A DNA stretch of 64,000 nucleotides, taken from contig NZ_JAIZEN010000011.1 of assembly GCF_024189295.1 (NCBI RefSeq), forward strand, positions 58,934 to 122,933, written 5' to 3'. This DNA is from Halobacillus sp. A1. GTDB lineage: Bacteria; Bacillota; Bacilli; Bacillales; Halobacillaceae. Shown in pieces: positions 49,928 through 59,626 of this stretch (position 1 is its first letter; each line of letters begins with the position of its first letter). Below the pieces are notes generated by a model. That model did not search any database and was not told where the DNA came from. It saw only the letters and a list, made by a program, of their open reading frames with translations. Made by a program: the position numbers and the translations under genes.

Positions 49928-51379
49928 ATGCAAACTCATAAACTCTATATAAATGGTGAATATACAGAATCAAACGGAAACGAATGGATAGATATCATCA
50001 ATCCCGCAACGGAAGAGGTCATTTCAAAAACCCCGAAAGCGACAACAGAAGATGTGGACCGTGCGGTAGAAGCAGCCTCGCAAGCTCAGAAAGGCTGGGA
50101 GCTGACGCCTAATATCGAAAGAGGGAAAATCGTACGTGCGCTCGGTGATCGAATCGAGGAAAACCGTGCGACCTTTATTGACCTTCTTCAAGAAGAACAG
50201 GGAAAAGATTACGAATTAGCAAGTGGTGAAGTCGATTTAGCGATTGATTATTTCCGTTATATGTCGGAATGGGCTCGTCGCATTGAAGGAGAAGTTGTTC
50301 CGAGTGATCGCCCGAATGAGAACATTTTCATTTATAAAAAACCAATAGGTGTCGTGGCGGGTATTGTGCCGTGGAACTTCCCGGTATTCATTCTGGCGCG
50401 TAAGGTAGCGACCGCTCTCGTCACAGGATGCACGATCGTCCTTAAACCAAGTCAGCAAACACCGAATACCGCTGTTGAATTTACTAAAATCATAGATAGT
50501 ATGGAAGAGGTGCCAAAAGGGGTCTACAATCTGATTACAGGAACAGGCTCTGAGATTGGAAATGCCCTGGCTAAGCACGAGAAAGTGCATATGATTACGA
50601 TGACTGGAAGTGTACCTGCAGGAACAAAAGTGATGGAAGCAGCCGCTCAGAACATTACGAAGGTTAACCTGGAACTCGGAGGTAAGGCGCCGGCTATCGT
50701 TACGGCTAATGCTGATTTAGACGTGGCTGCCGAAAGTATCCAAACTTCTCGTCTCGCTAACAACGGACAGGCTTGTACGAATGCCGAGCGTGTATACGTT
50801 CATGAGAGTGTGGCAGAAGAATTAATTGAGAAACTTAAACAATCGTTTGAAAACCTTACGCTCGGTGATCCACGAGAAAATAAAGAGGCGGATGTTGGTC
50901 CGCTCGTAAGTGAAGATCGTCTTGAAAGTGTCGAAGGAATGGTGAAAGAAGCGGTAGGAGCAGGAGCTAATGTCGTTTGCGGCGGTGAACGCGGCGATGT
51001 CGACAAAGGTTTCTTTTACAAGCCTACCATTCTGACCAATGTCGATCATGAATCAACCATTATGCAGGAAGAAATCTTTGGGCCTGTCATCCCGATTACT
51101 ACTTTCAAAACTATTGATGAAGCGATTGAAAAAGGGAACGATACCGACTTTGGTCTTTCTTCGTCCGTTTATACGGAAGATATTAACGAAGCTATGCGTG
51201 TCGTCAATGAACTGAAATTCGGTGAGACTTTTGTTAACCGTGAAAACTTCGAAGCTGTACAAGGGTACCATGCCGGAATGCGCAAGTCTGGACTGGGTGG
51301 TACAGATGGGAAGCATGGAATGGAAGACTTCCTTGAAACACAAGTTGTATACATGCAATATAAAAATGATAAGCAATAA
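49928..51379 (+). CDS. aldA: Aldehyde dehydrogenase (AldA-like, lactaldehyde/glycolaldehyde type)
   Basis: A 483-residue NAD-dependent aldehyde dehydrogenase. VPWNFPVF is the cofactor entry, TMTGSVPAGT the dinucleotide motif, LELGGKAP carries the general base glutamate and NNGQACTNAER the catalytic cysteine. Much of it (e.g. GETFVNRENFEAVQGYHAG) is close to E. coli AldA. I chose ATG 49928 behind AGAGGAGG. No neighbouring pathway genes, so the substrate is inferred from similarity alone. Confidence 0.88.
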   Translation: MQTHKLYINGEYTESNGNEWIDIINPATEEVISKTPKATTEDVDRAVEAASQAQKGWELTPNIERGKIVRALGDRIEENRATFIDLLQEEQGKDYELASGEVDLAIDYFRYMSEWARRIEGEVVPSDRPNENIFIYKKPIGVVAGIVPWNFPVFILARKVATALVTGCTIVLKPSQQTPNTAVEFTKIIDSMEEVPKGVYNLITGTGSEIGNALAKHEKVHMITMTGSVPAGTKVMEAAAQNITKVNLELGGKAPAIVTANADLDVAAESIQTSRLANNGQACTNAERVYVHESVAEELIEKLKQSFENLTLGDPRENKEADVGPLVSEDRLESVEGMVKEAVGAGANVVCGGERGDVDKGFFYKPTILTNVDHESTIMQEEIFGPVIPITTFKTIDEAIEKGNDTDFGLSSSVYTEDINEAMRVVNELKFGETFVNRENFEAVQGYHAGMRKSGLGGTDGKHGMEDFLETQVVYMQYKNDKQ

Positions 51380-51390
51380 TGAGACAAAAC

Positions 51391-51421
51391 AAGCGATCCT
51401 CTTCAAATGAGGATCGCTTGT
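51391..51421. terminator. Bidirectional terminator between aldA and queF
   Basis: Perfect arms AAGCGATCCTC and GAGGATCGCTT with a seven-base loop. Confidence 0.85.
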
Positions 51422-51919
51422 TTATCTGTTATCGATTTTTTCAGGATAAAGGTCGTGGTTCATTAAGCGGTGGGACGCCATATCTTCGTATTTGGAATTC
51501 GGTTTTCCGTAGTTGCAGTAAGGGTCTATCGATATACCGCCTCTCGGAGTGAATTTCCCCCATACTTCGATGTAGCGCGGATTCATCAGTTCTATAAGGT
51601 CGTTCATGATCGTATTGACGCTGTCTTCGTGAAAGTCTCCGTGATTACGGAAACTGAATAAATAAAGCTTCAAAGACTTGCTCTCTACCATCTTCACGTC
51701 AGGTATATAGCTAATATAAATCGTTGCAAAATCCGGCTGTCCTGTTTTAGGGCAAAGGGTCGTAAACTCGGGACAATTGAATTTTACGAAATAGTCGCGG
51801 TTCGGATGCTGATTATCAAACGTTTCCAACACACCAGGATTATATTCAAAGGAATATTCATTTTTTTGATTTCCAAGCAGTGTCAAATCGGTTAGTTGTT
51901 CATCTTTTCGTCCTGTCAA
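51422..51919 (-). CDS. queF: NADPH-dependent 7-cyano-7-deazaguanine reductase
   Basis: A 165-residue QueF, the same length as the B. subtilis enzyme. It reduces preQ0 to preQ1 in queuosine synthesis. Catalytic cysteine lies in [15 protein letters not shown], the QueF motif is [15 protein letters not shown], and HEDSVN is conserved. I chose TTG 51919 with GAGGAGG six bases upstream; the longer frame to 52003 has no good site. No convincing preQ1 riboswitch was seen upstream. Confidence 0.95.
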   Translation of the reverse strand: MTGRKDEQLTDLTLLGNQKNEYSFEYNPGVLETFDNQHPNRDYFVKFNCPEFTTLCPKTGQPDFATIYISYIPDVKMVESKSLKLYLFSFRNHGDFHEDSVNTIMNDLIELMNPRYIEVWGKFTPRGGISIDPYCNYGKPNSKYEDMASHRLMNHDLYPEKIDNR

Positions 51920-52170
51920 GAATATCCTCCTCTTTTTGTATAAAATACACTCATCCTCTAAGGCTGTTGTCACCCTCTTTAAAGGAGGACAATGAATGAT
52001 CATCTTCAGATCACAATCCTTTTAATTATATGAATCCCTATTCTATAAGTCAATCAGGGATGGGTATAGAACAAATTATGTAAAATTTTGACCGTTTCCC
52101 TTTAAAAATGGATGACTTTCCACTAAAATAGTAAGTAATTCACAAAATTTTTAGACAAATCATATGAAGA

Positions 52171-52209
52171 CAGCTCTGTTTAAACATGCAAAAAAGACAG
52201 AGCTTTTTT
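52171..52209 (+). promoter_or_regulatory. Terminator-like hairpin in the acsA upstream region
   Basis: AGCTCTGT pairs with ACAGAGCT across an 18-base loop, then TTTTTTC. No gene ends here on plus, so it may be an attenuator for acsA or insulate it. Confidence 0.45.
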
Positions 52210-52221
52210 CAAGGGAAGAAA

Positions 52222-52234
52222 GAAACCGTTTACA
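52222..52234 (-). promoter_or_regulatory. Catabolite-responsive element (cre) upstream of acsA
   Basis: Read on the minus strand, TGTAAACGGTTTC fits the cre consensus TGNAANCGNWWWC exactly. It lies 25 bases before the acsA start, as expected for CcpA roadblock control. Confidence 0.65.
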
Positions 52235-52258
52235 AAATTCATTCTATGAGGTGATATT

Positions 52259-53968
52259 ATGGACATGCAACCAATCAAAGCAAGATCAGGAAATCACAAC
52301 TTAGAAAATTACGAGCAAACGTACAACAACTTTAAATGGGATGAAACAAAGAAGAATTTCAGTTGGAGTGAAACCGGCAAAATCAATATCGCTTATGAAA
52401 CGATAGATAAGCATGCTGAAGACCCTGCCACAAAAAATAAAGCGGCCTTAATTTATTCTTCCCCTGATCGTGAAGAAACCTTGAGTTTCGATCAATTAAA
52501 GAGAAAGAGTAATCAATTTGCTAACGTGCTGAAAAAGCATGATATAGAAAAAGGAGACCGTGTTTTCTTATTTATGCACCGCAGCCCAGAGTTTTACGCT
52601 GCCTTCCTTGGAATTTTAAAAACCGGGGCCATTGCGGGACCTTTGTTTGAGGCGTTTATGGAGCAGGCTGTAAGAGACCGTTTGGAAGATAGTGAAGCGA
52701 AAATGCTCATTACGACACCTGATTTATTAGAGCGAGTGCCCCAAAGTGAACTTCCAAACTTGGAAAAAATCATTCTGGTAGGAGACTCAGGCTCGGACGA
52801 ATACATCAGCTTTGAAAAAGAAATGGAAGAAGCTTCTGAAGAATTCGATTTAGAATGGGTCGAATTGGAGGATGGTATGCTTCTGCATTATACATCAGGT
52901 TCCACTGGTAAACCAAAAGGGGTTTATCATGTTCACAATGCTATGATCCAGCATTATCAGACAGGGAAGTGGGTACTCGATCTTAAAGAAGACGATGTGT
53001 ATTGGTGTACGGCGGACCCCGGCTGGGTGACCGGTACAAGCTATGGAATATTCGCTCCATGGCTGAACGGTGTGACGAATGTCGTTCGAGGAGGCCGTTT
53101 CAGTCCTGATGATTGGTATGGGACGATCGCTGAAAAAAATGTGAGCGTCTGGTATTCTGCGCCTACCGCTTTCCGTAAGCTGTTAAGCGCCGGCGAGGAA
53201 GCGGCTCAAAAACATGACCTTTCTTCGCTTCGACATATTTTAAGTGTCGGTGAGCCGCTGAACCCTGAAGTCATTACGTGGGGATTGAAAGCATTCGATT
53301 TAAGAATTCACGATACGTGGTGGATGACGGAAACAGGAGCGATGCTCATTTGTAATTATCCATCGGTCGATATGCGACCTGGTTCAATGGGTAAACCATT
53401 CCCGGGGATTGAAGCGGCGATCGTGGATAATGAAGGGAATGAACTCCCTGCTAATCAAATGGGGAACCTGGCAATTAAAGAAGGATGGCCTTCCATGATG
53501 CGTGCTGTCTGGAACAATCCAGGAAAATATGAAAGTTATTTCATCAATGGCTGGTACGTTTCAGGTGACAGTGCCTATAAAGATGAAGATGGGTATTTCT
53601 GGTTCCAGGGGCGTCTTGATGATGTGATCAACACATCTGGAGAAAGAGTCGGTCCTTTTGAGGTAGAAAGTAAATTGATTGAACACGAAGCTGTGGCGGA
53701 AGCCGGCGTTATCGGAAAACCGGACCCTGAAAGAGGAGAAATCATTAAAGCTTTCATTACGCTTAGAGATGGGTATAGCGAGTCCGATGAATTGCTTGAA
53801 GATATTCGTCAGTTCGTGAAAAAAGGATTAAGTGCTCACGCCGCACCTCGTGAAATTGAAATTAAAGATACGATTCCTAAAACACGAAGTGGTAAAATCA
53901 TGCGTCGTCTGTTAAAGTCCTGGGAACTGGGATTACCGACTGGAGACACATCCACATTGGAAGAATAA
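52259..53968 (+). CDS. acsA: Acetyl-coenzyme A synthetase
   Basis: A 569-residue AMP-forming acetyl-CoA synthetase matching B. subtilis AcsA. It has the AMP-binding P-loop YTSGSTGKPKG, DTWWMTETGA, YFWFQGRLDDVINTSGERVG and the C-terminal KTRSGKIMRR with the lysine usually controlled by acetylation. It activates acetate. The B. subtilis acuABC genes are not adjacent. A cre site and a leader hairpin lie upstream. Confidence 0.95.
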   Translation: MDMQPIKARSGNHNLENYEQTYNNFKWDETKKNFSWSETGKINIAYETIDKHAEDPATKNKAALIYSSPDREETLSFDQLKRKSNQFANVLKKHDIEKGDRVFLFMHRSPEFYAAFLGILKTGAIAGPLFEAFMEQAVRDRLEDSEAKMLITTPDLLERVPQSELPNLEKIILVGDSGSDEYISFEKEMEEASEEFDLEWVELEDGMLLHYTSGSTGKPKGVYHVHNAMIQHYQTGKWVLDLKEDDVYWCTADPGWVTGTSYGIFAPWLNGVTNVVRGGRFSPDDWYGTIAEKNVSVWYSAPTAFRKLLSAGEEAAQKHDLSSLRHILSVGEPLNPEVITWGLKAFDLRIHDTWWMTETGAMLICNYPSVDMRPGSMGKPFPGIEAAIVDNEGNELPANQMGNLAIKEGWPSMMRAVWNNPGKYESYFINGWYVSGDSAYKDEDGYFWFQGRLDDVINTSGERVGPFEVESKLIEHEAVAEAGVIGKPDPERGEIIKAFITLRDGYSESDELLEDIRQFVKKGLSAHAAPREIEIKDTIPKTRSGKIMRRLLKSWELGLPTGDTSTLEE

Positions 53969-54019
53969 TCTTTTTTGGAGCGCACAGTTTGTAGCTGTGT
54001 GCTTCTCTTTGTCTAAAGA

Positions 54020-54035
54020 TGTTTCACGTGGAACA
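54020..54035. other. parS site (Spo0J/ParB binding)
   Basis: The 16 bases TGTTTCACGTGGAACA, read on minus as TGTTCCACGTGAAACA, match the B. subtilis parS consensus TGTTNCACGTGAAACA exactly. It is about 30 kb from oriC, the usual distance range for origin-proximal ParB loading sites. It lies in an 828-base intergenic gap after acsA. Confidence 0.9.
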
Positions 54036-54259
54036 TTAGGATATAGGGAGTTAGGGAAAGTGAAATAATGGGTATAAAGCGAAAGTGTTTTTTCGGTTAT
54101 GGCATATTCAAGGGTCAATTGGGGAATTAACAAGAGAGTCCTTACATTACAAGCTTTATGTACAAATTGTATTTCCCCACTGGCGAAGGGGTTTTTTTAT
54201 TTTTACATAAGGCTGTTGGATAGTAATGGATTATTCGATTGCGAGACATTGTGCGTGAG

Positions 54260-54322
54260 AAGGGACGTTGGGGTATGACTCGCTTTTTAGCGGGAGTACG
54301 CTGAGCCTCACCTAGCTCTAGC
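54260..54322. repeat. Partial copy of the palindromic element
   Basis: GACTCGCTTTTTAGCGGGAG and ACGCTGAGCCTCACCTAGCT recall the left half of the 118-bp element, with many differences and no right half. Confidence 0.4.
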
Positions 54323-54496
54323 CTTTAATATGATAAGTTGGTTTCGTTTCTCTTATCATGGTAATAGGAGTTCCTCATCATTGGGAAAGTTCTCCTTCAT
54401 TATGCAAAAGAAAGCGACTTATAATAAGGTTCGAATTCCAATGAAGTTTTTTCACAACCACCACATCAGGTGTTTCCGTTAAACTCCCATTCGCAA

Positions 54497-54615
54497 GAAG
54501 GCCCGGGAAATTGCGAGACTCCTATGGGATACAGTACATGGTGAGACCGCACAGGGCTTCAGCCCGAGGAAGCTCACCGTACGCCCATGGAAAGCGAGTG
54601 ATTTCCCTGGCCTTC
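54497..54615. repeat. 119-bp intergenic palindromic element, copy D
   Basis: Arms GAAGGCCCGGGAAAT (54497-54511) and ATTTCCCTGGCCTTC (54601-54615), one mismatch in 15. The interior has GCGAGACTCC, GGGCTTCAGCCCGAGGAAGC, CTCACCGT and GGAAAGCGAGTG in the same order as copy C. It lies in the acsA-hydroxylase gap. An open frame across it is repeat sequence only. Confidence 0.85.
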
Positions 54616-54796
54616 AAGCTCCAATCAGTAGGAACGGAAACTGCCAAAACATCTCGGTATCTTAGCCTTAGATATAAGGGAACTTATTATAAATCAACAC
54701 GGAGATTTAAAAGAGTATGGCTTATACGGATCGCAATAGATTCAAATGCAGTAGTTACGAAAAATTTATAGATGGATTGTGAAGGAAGTGGTTGAA

Positions 54797-56113
54797 TTGT
54801 CAAAGCAAGTTTATGATGTAATAGGTATTGGAATAGGTCCCTATAATCTAGGGTTAGCCGCTTTGTTAGATCAAACCGAACTTTCCGGTGCTTTTTTCGA
54901 TGGGGCTTCTCATTTTGAATGGCATCCAGGAATGTTAATTGAAAAAATGGACTTGCAGGTGCCGTTTCTGGCAGACGCAGCAACATTTGCAGATCCTAAA
55001 AGCCCTTATACGTTTATGAATTACTTATATGAAAATGATCGCATGTTCCCTTTTTTCTTTCATCAGTCTTTTAAAGTGCCGCGTCAGGAATATAATGATT
55101 ATCTGCAATGGATAGTCAGTCAGCTTGACAACCTTTATTTTGACCAGCAGATCATTGACGTGATCGATCATAAAGAGGCTGGCGACCCTCATTATGAAAT
55201 CATTGCTTTAAAAAAGAAAACTGGTCGTAAGGAAAGCTTTTTTGCTAAAAATGTCGTGCTCGGAACGGGCAGTGAACCGATTATCTTAGATGGAATGGAT
55301 GGACATCCACCGGAAGACGTCTTGCACACAAGCCGGTATACTTATGAAAAAGATAACCTTCTCGATTCCAAGCATGTCACCGTGGTCGGCTCCGGCCAAA
55401 GTGCGCTGGAGATTTTTTTGGACTTAATGGAAGAGCAGAGACGAAGTGATATGAAATTGACGCTTCTTTCTCGAACAGGCGGATTGTTCCAACTCGATCA
55501 AGCGAAATTCGCTCAAGAATTTTTTACACCAGAATATGTAGACTATTTCCATTCTCTTACGTTTGACCAACGTCAGAAAAACCTGCAAACACTCGGGGCT
55601 CTACGAAATGGGATTGATCCTGAAACGTTGACCAGGCTTTATACTCAGCTTTATCACAAAACAGCCGGCGGTGAGGAGAGCAGAGTGTTCATCAACCCGA
55701 TGACAGAGGTTAAATCCATTGAAAAGCAAGGGGCCGGTTATCTTCTTCACTGCGAGCAGTGGCAAGAGGAAATCGAGTTCTCCTATTCTACTGGTAAAGT
55801 CATCTTAGCAACAGGGTACAAGCCTCATATTCCTCAATGGTTCTTTGATCGTTTTCAAGATGAAATCGAATGGGAAGATGAGAAAAAATACCAGGTGACC
55901 CGAGATTATCAACTGGTGTTTAAAGATGATAGAGAGCATCGTTTTTTCACACTGACGGACCTTGTCCATTCTCATGGTGCCGGGGCCACCAATCTTGGCT
56001 TATCTGTACACCGGAACGTTCATATCATCAATACGATAGCTGGGAAACAAATTTATAAGAATCAACAGCAGACGGCTTTTCAAACATTCTCTATGAAAGA
56101 TCATATGCAGTGA
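54797..56113 (+). CDS. L-lysine/L-ornithine N-monooxygenase (siderophore-type)
   Basis: A ~438-residue FAD- and NADPH-dependent N-hydroxylase of the IucD/SidA/PvdA family. The FAD loop is GIGIGPYNLGLAAL, the N-terminal FLADAATFADPKSPYTFMNY (in part) is typical, the NADPH loop is VVGSGQSALEI, and the C-terminal GAGATNLGLSVHRNVHIINT is the hallmark. Such enzymes make hydroxamate for iron chelators. Other siderophore genes are absent here. The start is unclear: TTG 54797 has AAGGAAG upstream, GTG 54779 is the longer choice. Confidence 0.88.
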   Translation: MSKQVYDVIGIGIGPYNLGLAALLDQTELSGAFFDGASHFEWHPGMLIEKMDLQVPFLADAATFADPKSPYTFMNYLYENDRMFPFFFHQSFKVPRQEYNDYLQWIVSQLDNLYFDQQIIDVIDHKEAGDPHYEIIALKKKTGRKESFFAKNVVLGTGSEPIILDGMDGHPPEDVLHTSRYTYEKDNLLDSKHVTVVGSGQSALEIFLDLMEEQRRSDMKLTLLSRTGGLFQLDQAKFAQEFFTPEYVDYFHSLTFDQRQKNLQTLGALRNGIDPETLTRLYTQLYHKTAGGEESRVFINPMTEVKSIEKQGAGYLLHCEQWQEEIEFSYSTGKVILATGYKPHIPQWFFDRFQDEIEWEDEKKYQVTRDYQLVFKDDREHRFFTLTDLVHSHGAGATNLGLSVHRNVHIINTIAGKQIYKNQQQTAFQTFSMKDHMQ

Positions 56114-56139
56114 TAATATCCATTTTCTTGAATATTTAC

Positions 56140-56164
56140 GTTTTATTGCTGAGGTATGGGGGAA
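56140..56164 (+). promoter_or_regulatory. Candidate sigma-B promoter of yfkM
   Basis: GTTTTA (56140-56145), 13 bases, GGGGAA (56159-56164): five of six matches on each side to the sigma-B pattern. Confidence 0.4.
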
Positions 56165-56214
56165 CATAACTTCTGTGACTTCGTATATTAAAACATTCAA
56201 GGAGTGGTAAAGAT

Positions 56215-56727
56215 ATGAGTAAGATTGCATGCGTCATGACGTCATTGTTTGAAGATGTAGAATACACTCAGCCTGTAGATGCTTTTTCTAAACAAGGCCA
56301 TGAGGTGACTACTATTGAATGGAAAGCAGGAACAGAAGTAACTGGTAAACAAGGACAAACAACCGTAACGATCGATTCTTCCATCAACGATGTTAAAGCG
56401 GAAGATTTTGATGCATTGTTTATACCTGGAGGTTTCTCTCCAGACCAGCTTCGCGGCGATGAAAAGTTCGTGAAGTTTGCGAAGCATTTCATGGATGAGA
56501 AAAAGCCTGTATTTGCGATTTGCCATGGTCCTCAGCTGCTTATCACAGCAAAAGCTTTAGAAGGACGCTCAGCGACTGGTTTTAAATCCATTGCTGTAGA
56601 TATGGAGTATGCAGGTGTCGATTTCAAAGACCAGGAAGTTGTGGTCTGTGGAAACCAGCTTGTTACGAGCCGTCAGCCTGATGACATCCCTGCATTCAAT
56701 GCAGAAGCTAATAAACTTCTAAGCTAG
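56215..56727 (+). CDS. yfkM: DJ-1/PfpI-family stress protein YfkM
   Basis: A 170-residue PfpI/DJ-1 protein matching B. subtilis YfkM (general stress protein 18). The nucleophile elbow AICHGPQ carries cysteine 103 and histidine 104, and FDALFIPGGFSPDQLR the acidic partner. Family members act as deglycases or proteases; activity here is inferred. AAGGAGTGG precedes ATG. A sigma-B-like promoter lies upstream, as expected for this stress gene. Confidence 0.92.
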   Translation: MSKIACVMTSLFEDVEYTQPVDAFSKQGHEVTTIEWKAGTEVTGKQGQTTVTIDSSINDVKAEDFDALFIPGGFSPDQLRGDEKFVKFAKHFMDEKKPVFAICHGPQLLITAKALEGRSATGFKSIAVDMEYAGVDFKDQEVVVCGNQLVTSRQPDDIPAFNAEANKLLS

Positions 56728-56751
56728 GGGATAAACTTATGGGAATGAAGT

Positions 56752-56793
56752 AAAACCGTTAAGGATATTGCTCCTTAGCGGTTTTATTTTTTT
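56752..56793. terminator. Terminator after yfkM
   Basis: AAAACCGTTAAGGA and TCCTTAGCGGTTTT arms, then ATTTTTTT. Confidence 0.88.
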
Positions 56794-56868
56794 GTTTGTC
56801 GTATAGAGTCTGTTCGTAGAATAAATTATAATAGGGATACGTATGTTAAAAAGATGGGGGTGAGAGAA

Positions 56869-57636
56869 ATGATTGTGAACGAACGTAAAGATCATTTCTT
56901 AATGATTGCGCAACACGATCATGCCTTAGTGTCAGGGGAAATCGTCCTGCATTGGAAACGCAAATTCTTATTGCGATCCAAACTTAGGGAGGAAGCTGAT
57001 TGGGCGGTGTCTCAACACGATCGAGCCTGGATCGCGCTTGATGAGGAGCCTGTTTGGAATGAAGAAAAGCAGCGACCGTATTCTTTCATTGATTATCCTT
57101 TAAAGGAAAAGCTGGAAGCTTATCAGCAAGGCATTGAAGAGGTTGCGGAGCGGTCGTCCTATGCCGCTATATTATGCAGTGAGCATTATCAATCCTTCTT
57201 TTCCAAGGACAGCCGTGACCCGCTGATCATGAAGTTTCTCGCAGACGAAGAAAAACGGGTGCAGCAGCTTCACCAGTTAATGAAAATGGAAGTTCCATCA
57301 GATATTTATCAGCTCCATTTTGATCGATTGCAATTTGGTGATGACCTGTCGCTCTATATTTGTATGCAGGAGCCAGGCGTTTCAAAGGATGAGGAAATTT
57401 CCTGGTTCAAGGACGGGTTCAGACAGCAGTTCGATATAGCTCCGGATGGAGTGATGCCTCATTGGATTGATGAAAGTCATGTATCCCTCGATCCATTTCC
57501 TTTTGAACGCTCGTTTGAAGTCCGCGTACCTTATCGAATCGTCACTAAGCAAGCCGTTGAAGAGAAAGGATTAGCAGCGGCTTATCATGAAGCGGATGTT
57601 AAAGAACGTCAGGTGACCTTCATACATTCTTCATAA
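56869..57636 (+). CDS. DUF3891 family protein
   Basis: A 255-residue soluble protein with the DUF3891 pattern: FLMIAQHDHALVSGEIVLHW at the start, SYAAILCSEHYQSFF in the middle, DDLSLYICMQEPG and the C-terminal VPYRIVTKQ. The repeated histidines (QHDHA, SEHYQ) suggest metal binding reminiscent of HD-type hydrolases. No function is known. Start ATG 56869 with GGGGGTGAG. Confidence 0.78.
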   Translation: MIVNERKDHFLMIAQHDHALVSGEIVLHWKRKFLLRSKLREEADWAVSQHDRAWIALDEEPVWNEEKQRPYSFIDYPLKEKLEAYQQGIEEVAERSSYAAILCSEHYQSFFSKDSRDPLIMKFLADEEKRVQQLHQLMKMEVPSDIYQLHFDRLQFGDDLSLYICMQEPGVSKDEEISWFKDGFRQQFDIAPDGVMPHWIDESHVSLDPFPFERSFEVRVPYRIVTKQAVEEKGLAAAYHEADVKERQVTFIHSS

Positions 57637-57638
57637 AA

Positions 57639-57718
57639 AAAACAGCTGCCTTGACCTGTACCTTGATGGTTATGCACTTTATCCATCGGGGTACAGGTCT
57701 TTGGCGCTGTTTTTTTAT
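57639..57718. terminator. Long three-tier hairpin terminator, bidirectional
   Basis: AAAACAGC/GCTGTTTT outside, GACCTGTACC/GGTACAGGTC inside and GATGG/CCATC at the tip, with A and T tracts. It is between DUF3891 and the convergent sleL. Confidence 0.85.
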
Positions 57719-57720
57719 GT

Positions 57721-59010
57721 TTATACATTTTTTGATATATTAAAATTGCTATTCAATAACTCCCAATTCTGAGGGAAGGACAGGCCAAGCTTCCAATAAC
57801 TGATCCCTTTTAATCCCAACTCTTTGATCAAATCAAATTTTTCCTGGATTGACCGGGCATCTTCAAACCAAACTTCATGATCATTTCCTTCGGCGTCTGT
57901 ATAAGTGAAAAAAGGAGCCTGAGCCTCTTCATCGTATTCAATGGGCACATTATTTTCCCGAGCGATCTGGATAGCCCGCTGTGGACTGATGGCTTTAGCG
58001 AACTCCCCTCCAGGTTCATAAGGAAGTGTCCAGTCGTAGCCGTATAAATTTTGACCGAGCAGGATTTTGTCAGCTGGCATCTCCGTCAACGCATAGTCAA
58101 CGACCTCTCTGACAGAATTTATAGGAGACACGGCCATAGGGGGGCCTCCGCTGTATCCCCACTCATACGTCATTAAAACGACAAAGTCTACAATTTCCCC
58201 GTGCGCTTTATAGTCGTGTGCTTCATACCATGCACCGACCTGATCGGCGCTTATTTTTGGTGCAAGAGCTGTTGAAATCAATAACCCTTCTGCAGCAAGA
58301 CGCTGTTTCGCTTTTCTAAGAAATTGATTATAGTTTTCCTTTAATTCTGGAGGTAAAAATTCAAGGTCGAAGTGGATGTCTTTGAAGCCGACGGATTGGG
58401 CAGTTTGTATGATATTATCAAGAAGCGTATCCTGGAGCTGTTCATTGGTTAAAATAGTGCGGCCGAGCTCATCACTGAACCCTTCATCCGTCAGATTGGT
58501 CACGACCATCATGAGTGCCGCATCATTGGCCTCTGCGATAGCAGGGAAATTGTCCAGCGGCGGGGCTTCTAAGGAACCGTCTTCCTTCATCCGGTAGCTG
58601 AATGGTGCCAAATACGTCAATAATGCTGACCTGTTTTCTGCAGCATTGACTAAATTCTCAGAAACCTCTCCCCCGAACGGCTCAATATAAGCATTCGATG
58701 TGGCATCGGTTTTCGGTTTTTGTGGAATGTATAGACGGAATCCTACTGGCAGAGTGGATCCAGGCTGAAGCTGATTGACTTGAATAAGCTCATCGACGGT
58801 CGTATTAAAAAGCTGAGCGATTTCAAATAAGCTGTCTCCCGGCTGCACAAAATAAAACTCGCCGTCAATTGGAATTACAAGTGCCTGGCCAACGACTAAA
58901 TTTCCCGGTGTTTCTAACTCATTCGCTTCAATAATCTGATTAGGTACGGCTTCATATAGACCGGCAATGGAAAATACCGACTCACCTTCAGAGACGACGT
59001 GAATTTGCAT
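57721..59010 (-). CDS. sleL: Spore cortex-lytic N-acetylglucosaminidase SleL (YaaH)
   Basis: A 429-residue protein with two LysM domains (residues ~1-45 and ~50-95, QPGDSLFEIAQLFNTTVDEL) and a family 18 glycosidase domain. DIHFDLEFL contains the catalytic acid, and VLMTYEWGYSGGPPMAVSPI and GISYWKLGLSFPQNW are the YaaH hallmarks. It degrades spore cortex during germination. I chose ATG 59010 behind AAGGAGTG. In B. subtilis yaaH is in the same neighbourhood. Confidence 0.94.
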   Translation of the reverse strand: MQIHVVSEGESVFSIAGLYEAVPNQIIEANELETPGNLVVGQALVIPIDGEFYFVQPGDSLFEIAQLFNTTVDELIQVNQLQPGSTLPVGFRLYIPQKPKTDATSNAYIEPFGGEVSENLVNAAENRSALLTYLAPFSYRMKEDGSLEAPPLDNFPAIAEANDAALMMVVTNLTDEGFSDELGRTILTNEQLQDTLLDNIIQTAQSVGFKDIHFDLEFLPPELKENYNQFLRKAKQRLAAEGLLISTALAPKISADQVGAWYEAHDYKAHGEIVDFVVLMTYEWGYSGGPPMAVSPINSVREVVDYALTEMPADKILLGQNLYGYDWTLPYEPGGEFAKAISPQRAIQIARENNVPIEYDEEAQAPFFTYTDAEGNDHEVWFEDARSIQEKFDLIKELGLKGISYWKLGLSFPQNWELLNSNFNISKNV

Positions 59011-59047
59011 AACAAGCACTCCTTCCTCAACTATAATGAATATATGA

Positions 59048-59578
<531 letters not shown>

Positions 59579-59591
59579 GCCTTCGAAATCA

Positions 59592-59620
59592 TTGCAATTT
59601 ATAACAAAACTCGCTATACT
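59592..59620 (+). promoter_or_regulatory. Promoter of the SRP RNA gene
   Basis: TTGCAA (59592-59597), 17 bases, TATACT (59615-59620), giving a start near 59627. Confidence 0.8.
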
Positions 59621-59626
59621 AGGAAA

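Noticed and set aside
51920..52060. Possible preQ1 riboswitch upstream of queF
   Set aside because: An AGAGGGTG-like stretch is present, but the aptamer stem and the A-rich pseudoknot tail are not recognisable.
54511..54771. An 86-residue plus-strand open frame before the N-hydroxylase
   Set aside because: Most of it is palindromic copy D; no RBS and no conserved features.
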